Source: Tigriopus japonicus (Eukaryota; Arthropoda; Copepoda; Harpacticoida; Harpacticidae). From it: a stretch of DNA of 64,000 bases. The translations under genes were made by a program, and so were the position numbers. Shown piece after piece: positions 1 to 11,195 of the stretch. The notes under the pieces were generated by a model. That model was not told where the DNA came from. It worked only from the letters and a program-made list of their open reading frames with translations, and ran no database searches. How positions within the stretch are numbered: the stretch's first letter is position 1; the number at the start of each line of letters is the position of its first letter. Where the stretch lies: positions 726,111 through 790,110 of the forward strand of contig JAAGOF010000185.1 in the NCBI GenBank assembly GCA_010645155.1, read 5' to 3'.

Positions 1-185
1 AAAAGATTAATTTTGAGAACATTATCCGGCCTTTGAAGCCATAGGCTTTCAAACCACGGTTTAGAATAAATGGAAACGAATTGTAAACGACAAAAATTGA
101 ATAATAATAAATAAATAAATAAAAGCCCTAATAAACATTTTGAAATTTGTTGTCAAGGATGTCATAACACACAATCACTATGATA

Positions 186-392
186 TCACACATCCGTAGA
201 TTCCAATTCCAGGGGTAATAATTTTGAAACCGGTCTCTTAAGGATTGAACCCCCAGGCACGCGCACAAGAGCTTGTCGTACTCTTCCGTCTTCTCCGAGT
301 GAAATCTTGTCCACGAGAACCATTTTCCAACATCCCCTCGGAAGTTGATCAGCCAGGAGCAAAACAATATCGTTTTCCTGAATTGGTTTTCT
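186..392 (-). pseudogene. BEL-1 integrase C-terminal domain, second half
   Basis: Reading resumes beyond the MITE with R-K-P-I-Q-E-N-D-I-V-L-L, then P-R-G-C-W-K-M and V-R-Q-A-L-V-R. These are conserved features of the DUF5641-type domain. It ends at a stop at 186. In a complete element the 3' LTR would follow within a few hundred bases; I do not recognise one in 1-185. Confidence 0.75.
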
Positions 393-1033
393 GTAAGGTT
401 GCTTCAAGTGAGCGTTTTAAATCATTCCGCGGGCGGCAAAACAGGGCCGTTGGCTGTGCTGTGCTGCTCAGCCCATTTTGGTGAATCCAAGTTTTTCCCA
501 TTTTAACGTGCATTTGATGATTCTAGGTCCCTGGAAACGATCTAAATTTTACGTTTTGATCCCTCTGCTTTCACTTGGTTGAAAATATGCCCAATTTGTT
601 TGCTAGAAAATGATACAGAAAAGATTAGATCTTAAAAGAAAGAAGCGTTAAAAAATAATGCATTTCTCTGTATGTTAAGTACTTTGAAATATTTAAATGA
701 TTCTTTGGAACCCACTGAATAAATCAGCATCTTTATATTAGTGTTTGGATCAATGTTAAGTCCTATTTTTGCAATAGCACAAGGCTTGCTTACTTGCTTT
801 TATATCAATCACCCTAATAATATTTTTTGCATATTATTGACCCAATTCCAGCCAAGGTATCCTTAAGTGAAATACCGATCGTTTCCAAGGACCTAGAATC
901 ATCAAATGCTCGTCAAAATGGGAAAAACTTGGATTCGCCAAAATGGGCTGAGCAGCACAGCACAGCCAACGGCCCTGTTTTGCCGCCCGCGGAATGATTT
1001 AAAACGCTCACTTGGAGCAACCTTGTGCATGTC
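393..1033. mobile_element. MITE with ~148-bp terminal inverted repeats inside BEL-1
   Basis: Bases 395-542 and 876-1024 are inverted copies with few mismatches. The 12-bp sequence aattggttttct occurs directly before (381-392) and after (1034-1045) the element, which fits a target-site duplication. The core (543-875) is AT-rich without coding potential. The superfamily is uncertain; 12 bp is longer than most DNA transposon TSDs, so part of the match could be chance. Confidence 0.75.
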
Positions 1034-1202
1034 TAATTGGTTTTCTCTCTTTTGTCCACTTCCTTCTTGGATGCAAACTTGGCAAATATTCGGCAAGAAA
1101 TCTTTTCCAAAAATGGTCAAGTGTCGTATTCAAATAGGTAAAGCGATCATGAAGTCTCAATTTTGTGCTCATTGGAGGACACAGAGAGTGACCTCCGACC
1201 AA
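1034..1202 (-). pseudogene. BEL-1 integrase C-terminal domain, first half
   Basis: The peptide contains L-D-H-F-W-K-R-F-L-A-E-Y-L-P-S-L, the conserved start of the DUF5641-type domain at the end of BEL/Pao integrases. It reads into E-R-K-P-I and is then cut by the MITE at 393-1033. The same R-K-P-I codons recur at the other side of the MITE because of the target duplication. Confidence 0.75.
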
Positions 1203-1237
1203 CCCAACAAGAAAATGAGCTGGGGTTAAAACTGGAG

Positions 1238-1795
1238 TTAAAACTCTAACTTTAAAACTTCATTCTTGGATGTGGTTAATGGTCTTGAATTAAGTAAGTA
1301 TTCCACCTCAGTCGTAGCAGTTATGAACTCTGTCATTGTAAGATCCGCTCTTCTGTAAATCGCATAAAAAGCCCTCTTGAATGCTTTCACCATGATTTCA
1401 AAACAACCCCCGAAGTGACTTCCGGAGGGTGGTGAGTAAATCCAATTGATGCCCTTCGAAGTTTTAAATCCATGACGAGTAAGAGCTTCCAACTGTTTGA
1501 AATCTATCTTGGTAAAGAGTTCACGCAGTAGGTCATTTGTGGCTTTAAATGAAGAGAAGTTATCAGAGATGATACGATCTGGTATGCCGCGACGGTTAGC
1601 AAAGCGACATAGAGCATTGTAGACATCCATAGTTGTCATCCCGGGTGTCACTTCAAAGTGAACGGCTCGTGTCTGGAGACACGAAATCACCAATACATAA
1701 ACCTTTGGCCTCTCACGTGTTGATCTCATTGAGCGCAGTTGTTTGATTTCAAAAGGTCCTGTGAAATCGATACCAACCGTAGAAAAGGCCCTCAA
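1238..1795 (-). pseudogene. BEL-1 integrase catalytic core
   Basis: The 185-codon stretch has the BEL/Pao integrase signatures in order: V-G-I-D-F-T-G-P (first catalytic Asp), R-A-V-H-F-E-V, I-I-S-D-N (second Asp) and F-G-G-C-F-E-I (catalytic Glu). It ends with Y-L-L-N-S-R-P-L. These residues would join retroviral-type DNA to the host genome. The catalytic triad is present, but the zinc-binding domain upstream is missing, and the fragment ends in a stop before the C-terminal domain, which continues in another frame at 1202. The shape matches a dead copy. Confidence 0.85.
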
Positions 1796-1936
1796 ATTCC
1801 TTGTGACTATAAGGAAACAGTTTCCATGAGATTTGTATCCGCAATAGAAGGTTCATTCGCCTCAGATAAGTTAACCAACCATCCCAGAGACTCCCCACAG
1901 ATGCTCTTGAAATCAAGAACCTGCCCACTTCACCTT

Positions 1937-2791
1937 TTACAACACAGATAAGAGCTTGTGACCTATGTTCGTAGGCAGGGATGTTCTTTTTATCCAAATC
2001 CAGTTTCGTCTCCGCCATTGATCCATAGATTGTAATAAAAAAGACTCATAGAAACGTGAACTTTGAACAAGATCTCGAACTTTGAGTCCTCGAGATGGAA
2101 TATCAGCCGGATTATCTTCACCAGGTACATGCCTCCATTGATTGGGTTTGGAATGGTCTTGTATCTCACCGACACGGTGGGCAACAAATACCTTGAATTG
2201 CTTGGCGGGTTTGTTGAGCCAGTACAAGACGTTTTTGCTATCACTCCAAAAGGTGACATCATTCTTATTCTTTCCCAATTTTTGGTGCAATTGTAACCAC
2301 CACTGAATTCCCAATTGAGCAACGCATAATTCTAATCGAGAAATTGATGCAGCTTTCATGGGAGTAACTCTTGCTTTGCTAAATATCAATCTCGATGTAA
2401 TCTCGTTACCCGTCTTGACCAGAAGATAAAAACAACATGCCATTGCATCGATCGAAGCATCCACAAAACAATGAATGGAAGAAATGGAATCAGGATAAAA
2501 CCCCAAATGTCTTGGAACACTTCTTAGATGAAGGTCTTCCGACTCTTTTAGCCAAAGCCACCACTTTGATGCCAATTCTGGAGTGAGAGGATCATCCCAA
2601 CCACATTTTGTTGCCATTGTCTCTTGCATGATGATCTTCCCACGAATGAGATATGGAGAAATAAGTCCGAGAAAATCTAATTGTTTGTGCAGTGTGGCTA
2701 GTACTTTCCTCTTGGTCCACAAAGTGTCTTGGCATTTGACGATTTCTGGTGTTTTAAATCGGAAACAATCGTATTCAGGATCCCATGTCAT
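1937..2791 (-). pseudogene. BEL-1 Pao peptidase (A17) and RNase H region
   Basis: The 284-codon open stretch starts in the retroelement peptidase/linker region, with the typical L-D-F-L-G-L-I-S-P-Y segment and G-W-D-D-P-L-T. It continues into an RNase H fold: H-C-F-V-D-A-S near residue 108, S-R-L-E-L-C near 150 and F-W-S-D-S-K-N near 182, supplying the D-E-D acidic residues. It ends with H-V-P-G-E-D-N-P-A-D-I-P-S-R-G, a hallmark of BEL/Pao polyproteins. In an intact element it would act in virus-like particles, maturing the polyprotein and degrading RNA in RNA:DNA hybrids. No start of its own is expected because it is an internal part of pol. It stops at 1937 before the next domain. Confidence 0.85.
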
Positions 2792-2944
2792 TTTGCGTTC
2801 AAAACATTAAAGTCTTCCGGAATTTATCCGTTGATTTGCTCCCATTTACATTTTGGCTACACGGCCCTTGCTGCCCACAATAAAATTTCACGACCAGCCT
2901 GCTCTAGTATCTCCCCTCTATAGACCTCTATGTCTCAGACGAGT

Positions 2945-3172
2945 CGGTGGAGCAAGGTTGCCAACTGGCGATTTTTAAACGTGTCTGGCGATAGAAAAAA
3001 TAATCTGGCGAAATCAGCTGATCTGGCGATAAATCTGGCGATTTTGATATCACTGGCGATAAATCTGGCGTTTTTAGTATTTCTGGCGATAAATTAGGCA
3101 AAATCGGGGAAGTTTGGCGAAAAAAATTGGCAAAATCGTCCATTTTCGGCGATAACTCAGGCAAATTTTGAT
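2945..3172. repeat. Degenerate ggcgat/ggcga tandem array
   Basis: Irregular copies of words such as ctggcgataaat and ggcaaaatcgggga follow a gcaaggttgcc boundary. Related arrays occur at 50771-50930 and 53815-53905. No gene is seen here. Confidence 0.6.
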
Positions 3173-4136
3173 TCTCTCTTTATGATTTCGACTTTCATTC
3201 TGACTGAAAACCAAGGATAAAATATTTTAGATGACAATCACTAAAGAGGGAGAGATTTGACCAAAGTATTGTTTCTTGATTTAATTGTGCTTTTACCAAG
3301 AACATGAGAATTTTGTTTCGCTCTTTTGCTGTAGAACTCACTTCCTCCCTCTTTGCAACAAATCTATCCATTTGACGACCCATTATAAATTTTCTTTATT
3401 TTATTTGTAAGTGTCAGCTAGACGACTTGTTATCCACTATCTGTGACCTGCCCTAAGTTCAGGGGCTTAATCGGGCAGCTAATACCAACTCCCTTACAGA
3501 CCAATGCTTTTAACAAACATGACTTTTCCCCACTCGTGTTTTATCTTTTTTGACATTTACATGGATTGACATTCTGTGTACAATTCAAAATCGGTAAAAA
3601 AAATGCAGACTAGAATTTTTAACAAGAGCGTTTGGGAAAAAGAAACTTATGAAGTCAAAAGCTTCGGCAAACGCATGTGTAACTGATTTTGAAAAGTTCC
3701 CAATTGGATTTTCCTAATGGTAGGGCCAATTGAAATCCTAAATAAACTATGCATCCTATTATTTTGCGATTGGCTCTGTTTGGTTTTGGTTACCCCCTTT
3801 TTATGGTTTAATGATCAATCTGTTATCATATTGTCATTGGTATATAAATGTGGGTTTTTTTTTTTACTTTTTGAGTGATCTAGTCACATTTTGGGATTTT
3901 TTAATGGTATTTTGATTTTTTTTCGTTAACGTTTTACCATCAACATTATTTTTAAAGAGTTATAAATTTCGTGGCATTTCAGAAAAGAGTCCGAAAGATT
4001 TTGTTATTTAGTATCAATAAAATTTCAATTTTGTGTGCAAATTACAAACCAAACGCGTACTAAATGATACAAATAAAAAATTATGAAGGAAAGTCAATAT
4101 GGTGGCATTCCGTTTTTCTTCGAGAACTTTTGTCAT
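3150..4136 (+). repeat. Dispersed repeat, copy A (partner at 50934-53678)
   Basis: Two blocks match sequence about 48-49 kb away in the same orientation. Block 3150-3245 matches 50934-51028, and block 3498-4136 matches 53021-53678 at roughly 85-90 percent by eye. Both copies of the second block end at the same point. No ORF is evident and the family is unknown. Non-autonomous transposon or old segmental duplicate are both possible. Confidence 0.6.
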
Positions 4137-4179
4137 GTTCCTCAACGGTCAAGGGATTGGGTTTTAACGACATGTTAAT

Positions 4180-4581
4180 TCAGTTAACAGGTCGAGATTC
4201 GGATGATGGGCCCACCCGAGGTCTTTGATTCAACGGAAGAGCCTCGCAACGGGAACGAAATGAGCGAATTTCATGTTCCATTGCCAACAATCCACTTAGG
4301 AATTCATAAATGAAGGAATCATCATCAGCTCCAACAGAATCGACCTCTCTACATTGGACTGCAACATGCACATCCATGTACGTATCAGTACGTGTCTCCA
4401 CGGCTTGGAGCTTGCTCTCCATACTAGAGATCCGCCAAAGCTCGATGGACGATATTTCCACCGAATGCAAACCCTCATGACGATTTTTGAGGGCTCCGAA
4501 GGCTTCACGAGCACGAAATCGCAACAGACCTCGTTTTCTCTTCAATTTGGAAAGACTAACGGGTTCGATTTTCGGCTCCAT
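4180..4581 (-). pseudogene. Gag-like N-terminal ORF of a BEL-type element (BEL-4)
   Basis: The ATG at 4581 opens a 133-codon frame ending in TGA. The peptide is charged and helical (L-K-R-K-R-G-L-L-R-F-R-A-R at the start, D-D-D-S-F-I-Y-E-F and L-A-M-E-H-E-I-R-S later). This fits the N-terminal gag region of BEL/Pao elements, but no catalytic motif is present, so the call rests on composition and position. LTR-like sequence lies upstream on the same strand (4690-6590), as expected for a 5' LTR followed by gag. No protease or RT follows downstream, so the element is truncated. It could instead be an unrelated host-derived ORF. Confidence 0.4.
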
Positions 4582-4917
4582 CTCAACTTAGACCTTGTTC
4601 CACAAGTATTAACAACGACGGTATCCTCGGCTCCCACCGGTTCTTTCACATCAACCACAGTGATGTTTCCAACGCTGCACCGTGTGTTGTACTAATACGA
4701 ACGATCGAAATACGGGAAACCGGGATAATGCAGAAGAGGTTAATTGTACGGAGATCATCGTATGATAGAGAACAGTAAATTACTGATTATTGAACGAAAG
4801 AAACAAAATGTTTATTTAGGAAGAGGAATGCAGAAGGGAAAGTAGAATGTACACGGGAGTAGAGCGGTATAATAAAAGAGTACGCGCATGAGCTATTTTG
4901 GTCCCAAGACGTCTGTT

Positions 4918-6419
4918 CCATTGTACTGTGGTTCTTGGGTTCGACCTGTTTGAGACAACTTTACCTAAATACTATTTACTACCAAATTGACGCTCATGAT
5001 CTCAGCTTACCTTTGAAAGCATAACGTTTGACCTTTTTAGCCTTTGAAGGCCAAGACTGGCCAAAACCTTGGGTGCCGGAAGATAACCTTCTCATTCTCG
5101 TTAAACCTCGATGCGCATTCAAGCCCAGTGCTGCTGTGAATTGACTCGGTAATGTCAGCTCTTGATGAATCTCCTTGCTGATCTGCATTGAGTTTCTTAC
5201 TTTTTAGGAAAACTTAATCCAACTAGATATGAAATTGATTGGTGAATATTTAGAACGTCAATTGAAGCCATTAGAGCATTTTCCTTGTGCACATTACTGC
5301 ATTTTTATGTAAAATGACGTTTTCGTTGAACAATTGTATGGCAGCCCTGGTGACGTTGCGCATTCTTCAGGAGTTGTCAGTACTGATGTGTTTCGAGTTG
5401 GATTTTTGGTCGAGTTTTGCCACTTTGGATTTTAAGGTCAAAAAGTTGACCCCCAACTAATCTTCTCAACTAAAGACCCCATAAAATATGGCAGCACTGC
5501 CAACTCGAAATCCAAAAGTATAACTACTGATGGAACTCGAAATCGAACTAGTTCGAGTGTTGCCAAATTGGTCCTTGTTTAGGTCTTTTTAAAAACGTTC
5601 AATACAACCTGCTCTAATCAACAATGATAAACTTCCGAGTAAAAAATGGCAGCACTCCCGGTTCGAAACACATCACTAGTTGTCAGGCTGACTGTGCTAC
5701 AGACTGTTATGCCTAACCTTGTAAAAAAGTTTCGATATTTTGTACTCAAAATATTGATGACAGAAGTGATTTAAGAAAGTTTTTGCAATTCACCTTTCAA
5801 TTTTTGACTTTGTCACTAATTATTACATGAAACTAAAGAAGCTTTTTAGTATGTATTATGAGTACAAAATATCGAAACTTTTTTACAAGGTTAGGCATAA
5901 CAGTCTGTAGCACAGTCAGCCTGACGACTCCTAAGAATGCGCAACGTCACCAGGGCTGCCATACAATTGTTCAACGAAAACGTCATTTTACATAACAATG
6001 CAATAATGTACACAAGGAAAATGCTCTAATGGCTTCAATTGACGTTCTAAATATTCACCAATCAATTTCGTATCTAGTTAGATTAAGTTTTCCTGAAGAG
6101 TAAGAAATTCAATGCAAATCAGAGAGGAGATTCTTCAAGAGCTGACATTACCGAGTCAATTCACAGCACGGCTGTGAGCAGCAATTCACGCTTCAAAACA
6201 GCACAATTCACGGCTTGAATGCGCATCGAGGTTTAACGAGAACGAGAAGGTTATCTTCCGGCATCCATGTTTTTGGCCAGTCTTGGCCTTCAAAGGCTAA
6301 AAAGGTCAAACATTATGCTTTCAAAGGTAAGCTGAGATTATGAGCGTCAATTTGGTAGTAAATAGTATATACGTAAAGTTGCCTCAAACAGGTCGAACCC
6401 AAGAACCACAGTACAATGG
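4918..6419. mobile_element. 1.5-kb foldback element
   Basis: The outer 4918-5380 and 5687-5752 form an inverted repeat with about 5860-6419, leaving a central loop near 5753-5860. The palindrome begins at ccattgtact and ends at its complement agtacaatgg. The uninterrupted target at 11816-11830 shows where it entered. The left arm contains an extra MITE (5381-5678); the right arm lacks it and shows the empty site. No transposase is encoded. Confidence 0.75.
5381..5678. mobile_element. hAT-type MITE with 8-bp TSD
   Basis: The element begins tactgatgtgtttcga and ends with the complement of tagtgatgtgtttcga. It is flanked by gttgtcag on both sides (5373-5380, 5679-5686). The opposite arm of the foldback, which lacks the MITE, preserves the target once. 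An 8-bp TSD and a TAGTG-like terminus fit hAT. Related pieces lie at 11570-11735 and 56707-56858. It appears composite: a second start-like sequence occurs near 5525. Confidence 0.75.
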
Positions 6420-6590
6420 TCTTACTTATAAAACTACCACTTCGTGTACGAGGTTGCTTGAGTGAAAAGGACAACATTGCGCACAAAATTCTTGCTTTCC
6501 ATTAATTCCAAGTTTCCTTGAGTATGAAAACTAAACTTCTTGAATGATTTTGCATGTGGAAATGAGAAACACAATGCCAAGAGGGTTGCT

Positions 6591-8439
6591 ATTGTTAGCT
6601 AAGTGTTAAGGTAAAGCATGATGAATACATTGTAATGCACAGACTTGTGAACAAATGAACAGAACAAAAAGAAAAATAAGGAAATTTGGAGGCTTAAATT
6701 GTATTAATTTTTTGGAGGACAACAGAAAATTGAAAATTTTCTTTATAAGCACACAAAAAAGGGGATTCCTTTCCTAACTTTATTGTGTCTCAAATAACAC
6801 CAATCAAGTTATTTCATAAATATGTCATCCAAAATTACAAAGAAGGATTTGTCTCAATGTTAGAGTATTGAAAATCAAACACACACGTGCATTGTAACAT
6901 GTTGAAGCAGGTATATGAATAAACTAGTGTCAATGTAAATTTAATCATTCAAGATTACACTTTGAAAAAGGAAGGAAAACTGAACTAAATCAAATACTTG
7001 CACAGCTACATATTTATTTTCATACTCTATCATGAAGCAAACTTGTGTGTAACAGTTATGAAATCGTAATAATCCTGTCCATTTCAATTGAGCTTCAAAA
7101 TTTCAAACCACTTACTTCCCATTAAAAGTTGGATTTGGAGCCTATGTGGAGGGCCCTTTTTGTTCCTTTTTCATGCACTCTTAAGAAAAAATTCCTTTTT
7201 TTTTCAAAATTGCAATACAAAGTCATTGGATACTTAAAGTCACCAAAGAAAGTTTTTTTTGTTAGATACATATACGCAGCATTTCATTTTCAAGTCATGT
7301 ATATCATTCCTTGAGAATACTATCCTTGAAAACTATGAATCCTGTAATGGGAGTGAATTTAACTATATTTGATAATAAAATGGGGTTGGAGTGTGGTGGA
7401 AACTGGAAATTGCAAAAAGGTGTGAGGATGAATTCTAATCTGTCCATACTAACTAACAACCATTTTGACATTTGAAAAGTACATCTTACCAAATCATGCT
7501 AATGGCACATAGTTAATGTAGGGAAACATGTCGTTTGATTAACTGTAATACATAAAGTATAACTTTATAGTAGAGAACAATGCAAATTATGAAAACCCTT
7601 ATGAAGCAAGTTATTTTAATGGAACATATGTATGTCTTGAAAGTCAAATATACTTAGGTCAAACTTTGGTAATGCCTGAGTGTTTGATCTTTTTACACAT
7701 TAATAGGTAAAAAAAGTTTTAAACTTTTAAAAACCCTTGGAAGGCTAAATGCAGGGACTTAATATAGACTGAAGAGAGAAAATTTTGGTGTTAGCAATTA
7801 TTTTAGGTCTGAAAAAGTTGCTAAGCCTCAGAACGCATAATGAAAAGGTTGCGTTGGCGTCAGTCGTCCAGAAGTTCCGTGGTCTCTGGTATGTCTTGGT
7901 CCACGACAAGATTTAAACACTTTAAATCTTGGGTAAGCATGCCTTTCAATTCTTCTCCAATAATAAGGTCAAATTTAGACATAAAAAGTTGATTTGTCTC
8001 GCAAGTTTCAGTGATAGATGCAATTCCCAATGTAATAGTGCCGTTAATTGATACGATCTGGCAAAGTTGGAATCACTTTCCCGCGGCAAAGTTTCAATGA
8101 CATGCTGAACAACACAATCCATTTGGAAGTCAAGTTCCCAAGCACTCTTTGCACTAGAAAAATCCTCAAACACTTGAACATATTTTGATGAAATTATGTG
8201 GAACTCGATATGGAATAAAAGCTGCACCCCAAGAGCACTGGGCACATATTCTTCCGGACCTTTTCGTAATTTCAAAAATTGAAGCACACGTCGTCGTTAA
8301 GTGGACATTGAGAAGCTTGTGTTTACTGTTTATTTGGAAAACTCCAAAATTCGTGATACCCACGATAACGGTGGTCAGAAACGATAGAATCTCGCTCGTT
8401 TGAAATTAGGATGGGCCAAATAGAAAAAAGAATGACAAA
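6591..8439. other. No recognisable gene; AT-rich sequence
   Basis: Mostly AT-rich non-coding sequence. A 113-codon minus-strand ORF at 7946-8287 and its overlapping frame resemble decayed coding sequence, but I cannot assign them to a family. No repeat partner was noticed for 6600-7900. Confidence 0.4.
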
Positions 8440-8592
8440 CCACGGACATCTAGAGATATGAACGTTGGTTGAAAAATTGGCCTGACCGAGAGCAGGCCGA
8501 TGTCAAAATGGTTTGAATTTGCCGCCATAACTAGGGGCCAAGTGAGCTCAGAAAATGCCCAGGTTTGCGAAAAAAAACTGCCGTCTTCTGAC

Positions 8593-8659
8593 GGCAGTTG
8601 TGGAGAGATAAAAGAATTTTCTTCATGGGAGAAAATTCTTTTATCACTCCACAACTGCC
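8593..8659. other. Long hairpin, ~28-bp stem
   Basis: Bases 8593-8620 pair with 8632-8659 with one or two mismatches, leaving an 11-nt loop. A smaller palindrome (8578-8597) abuts it. It lies inside the 8440-11210 element. Function unknown. Confidence 0.7.
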
Positions 8660-9888
8660 ATTTCTACAAGTTGGTTTATTACATGGTAACCTCATAGAAG
8701 GTTATAAAGACTTTGTTTTCTTTAGCTGCAAATATAAAAAATATGAGAAAATTTGCTTGGAAAGGTGTGTTTTTGTAAGTAATTTAAGTTTATGTTGAAG
8801 TGTTTGATTTGAAATTGCATATCAATCAAATTACTTTTCTGTGATATCAGTCAAATTAATAAAATACATTCAACCTCAAAAACAGTTTTCCACTAAATTC
8901 CAAGGAAATGTTAGACACAGAGCACAATTAATGGCAATTTGATATCAATCAGATTATTTTGCCTAATTTCAGTTACATTAATAACAATACATTTAAACTA
9001 AAGACACATTTTCCAATGAATTCATTGTTTGAATCAAATTCATTATTTTTACACGTATTTTGCCTCTTTTGTTCCTCTACCACAACACTTATTTTGACAC
9101 TATGTGAAGTTCAGAGCTGATTTTGTTGTTTGGATTGCCTTAACCTTTCATACCTCTAATGTTTAAGGATAGCACTTTCCTCAAAGGCTTGTAAAACTCA
9201 CTTATAGCTTTCAGGCACTTGAGCATGCTCATTAAACAATCAGAAACACATTTTGATATCACAACTTTAGAAAAAGTCTAATGTGTGCACATGAAGGAGA
9301 TCACTTTCTTGAGGTTAGTTACTTACTTGTGGGATATTTTTCTTCATAGCTTTGCTATTTTATTGGAATTCAAGAAGCAAATAGACAAAATGAGGTATTT
9401 ACTTATCATGGAAGATCAAGTTTTGAAGTAACAGCTATTTTCCAAACAATTAGATATTTTCAATCTAAGGGGAATGAATAAGTCACTGCTTGGGAAAATA
9501 ATAAATCAAAAAGTATTTAAAATTTAACAACCATTTTGAGCCTTAGTGTTTTTTCGCATTGGTAGTATTACACTGTGCCACTTAGCTATGTGTGAAAGGT
9601 ATGTGAATTCACTTCCAGTTTTCAAACACATTAGCATGCTCTTAGCAAGAGTAGCAACTTAAACAGAACTAAAGCTCGAGTGTCATGTACACAGTGTACA
9701 ATATAATTGTATAACTTACTTTTAGACCATTCGTGCATGAATGGTTGAACCCTCTTATAACTCTTACATAGTCCTTTGGTTTGAATTATTTTTTAAGGAA
9801 TTATTACAGCACTTAAGTTGCATTTCGATCGGCCTGCTCTTGGTCAGGCAAAATCAATTCTGGCTTCCGACCAACGTCCATATCTCTA

Positions 9889-11195
9889 CAGTATCTATCA
9901 TAAGTCCAGTAAAAAGTTTTTAGATCATTTTTGTGAGTAACCTGTTAATTTCAAAACAAAATGACAATAATAAAGAAGTTGTGTGTGAATCTTAGCTTAC
10001 AATTGCGACCCTTTAGAGCTCTGTAGCACGAATAACAACAAATTTAGAACAAAATGGAAAAACTTCGTGAAAAAAAAATACGCGCAGATCTGCGCTGGGG
10101 ACAAGGTCAAGGACATTGCTGCCAACTTTGGAGTCTCCAAGAAGACCATCTACAGTGTGAAAAATGTTTGTGGGGCATCTGGCAATTTCAATGACATGAC
10201 ACGACCTGACAGGCCACGTTCAGTTCGATCTGAAGCCTTTATTGAAAGTGTTCAAACCAAGATAAAAGAAAATCCCAGGACAAATATTCGGAGCCTTGCC
10301 AAGGACCTCAAGGTCGACAAAATGGCCGTCTCCCGTACCGTGCACTTCAATCTTGGTATGAAGTCCAGAGCCGTGACCAAAGTCCAAGGATTGACTACAA
10401 CCCAGAGAGAGAAAAGGCTCAAGAGGGGCAAAGCTTTACTCAACAAAATGAAAAAAAGTGAAAATGGGGTTCTTATGTTCTCCGATGAGAAAATTTTCAC
10501 TGTGGATGCAGTCAGCAACAGCAAAAGCCTTCGCTACATTGCCAAGAGCCCCTCTGATGTAGATCCATCAATAAAATTCACTGGTCGCACCAAACATCCC
10601 GTTTGGGCCATGATGCTGGGCATTGTAGGTTCCAATGGAAGGCCTTTCCACCAGTTTGGATACAAGAGACCGTGTCTACCCAACAATACAAGTCCATTCT
10701 CTCCAGAAAGGTATTTCCAATTTTGAATGCCACTTATGGTGTTGGAAATTGGGCCTTGACCCAAGATGGTGCCCCCTGTCACACCTCAAATGACACCCAA
10801 AAATACCTCAAGGCCAAGTTAGGGTACAAGGGATTTTGGTCCAAGGAGTTGTGGCCTCCAAACTCCCCCAACCTGAATCCCTTGGATTACAATGTTTGGA
10901 GCGCCATTGAGAGGAAGGCCTGCCTCACCTACCATAAAAATGTTCATGACTTAAGGCCTCTGTTGAGACAGAGTGGGCCAACATGGACCAGGCTACCCTC
11001 CGCAAGGTTTGCTCCAAATTTTGGTCCAGAATGGAGGCCTGGATCAAGACAGAGAGCGGAATTTTTGAAAAATAGTACATGGAACTTTGCTCGTTTATGT
11101 TTATTTAATAAACAAATTCATAAACCCTCTAATTACAGAGTAATTAGTGTTATTATAATCAATAGCATTTTTTACCGAACTTTTGATACATACTG
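9889..11195 (+). mobile_element. Mariner-type transposon, 1307 bp (DD39D)
   Basis: Terminal inverted repeats of about 30 bp start CAGTAT at 9889 and end as the complement at 11195. The left flank is TA (9887-9888); the right flank reads TT, a probable mutated TA. The paralogous sequence at 21118-21140 reads straight through this point, confirming the insertion. The interior is a broken transposase. Confidence 0.85.
10054..11075 (+). pseudogene. IS630/Tc1/mariner transposase with DD39D spacing, frameshifted
   Basis: The coding remnant runs from ATG 10054 to TAG 11073-11075. It would bind the terminal repeats and cut and paste the element at TA sites. N-terminal helix-turn-helix segments are visible (I-A-A-N-F-G-V-S-K-K-T-I-Y and L-A-K-D-L-K-V-D-K-M-A-V-S). 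The DDE core has S-D-E-K-I-F-T-V-D (first Asp), T-Q-D-G-A-P-C-H-T-S (second) and P-N-L-N-P-L-D-Y-N-V-W (third). Exactly 39 residues separate the second and third Asp, a spacing best known from DD39D members and longer than the usual 34-37 of animal elements. Frame changes occur in the A-run near 10070, near 10660 and near 10955, so the protein cannot be made. Length (~340 codons) is normal for the family. Confidence 0.88.

Larger units (their letters stand above)
186..2791 (-). mobile_element. BEL-1: decayed BEL/Pao retrotransposon fragment
   Basis: On the minus strand the order is Pao peptidase/RNase H (2791-1937), integrase core (1795-1238), then the C-terminal DUF5641-type domain (1202-1034 and 392-186). 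This is the standard BEL/Pao order. No reverse transcriptase is seen upstream of about 2800 and no LTR was recognised. Only about 140 bp separate the RNase H and integrase pieces, so the integrase zinc-binding region is deleted. A MITE interrupts the C-terminal domain. Confidence 0.8.
4690..6590 (-). repeat. LTR-like repeat of BEL-4, interrupted by a foldback
   Basis: Bases ~4855-4927 plus 6421-6590 match ~11757-11985 as one continuous sequence, so the locus is a repeat split by an insertion. On the minus strand it contains a TATA-like run and an AATAAA, as in LTRs, and lies upstream of the gag-like ORF. Exact ends are not clear. The second copy at 11757-11985 is the uninterrupted reference. 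Confidence 0.45.

Noticed and set aside
4685..6476. Exact LTR boundaries from tgttgt...acaaca
   Set aside because: The second copy at 11757-11985 continues about 100 bp past the proposed end, so these cannot be taken as the true ends.
7946..8287. 113-codon minus ORF
   Set aside because: Looks like decayed coding sequence, but no motif lets me name it and the frame is broken on both sides.
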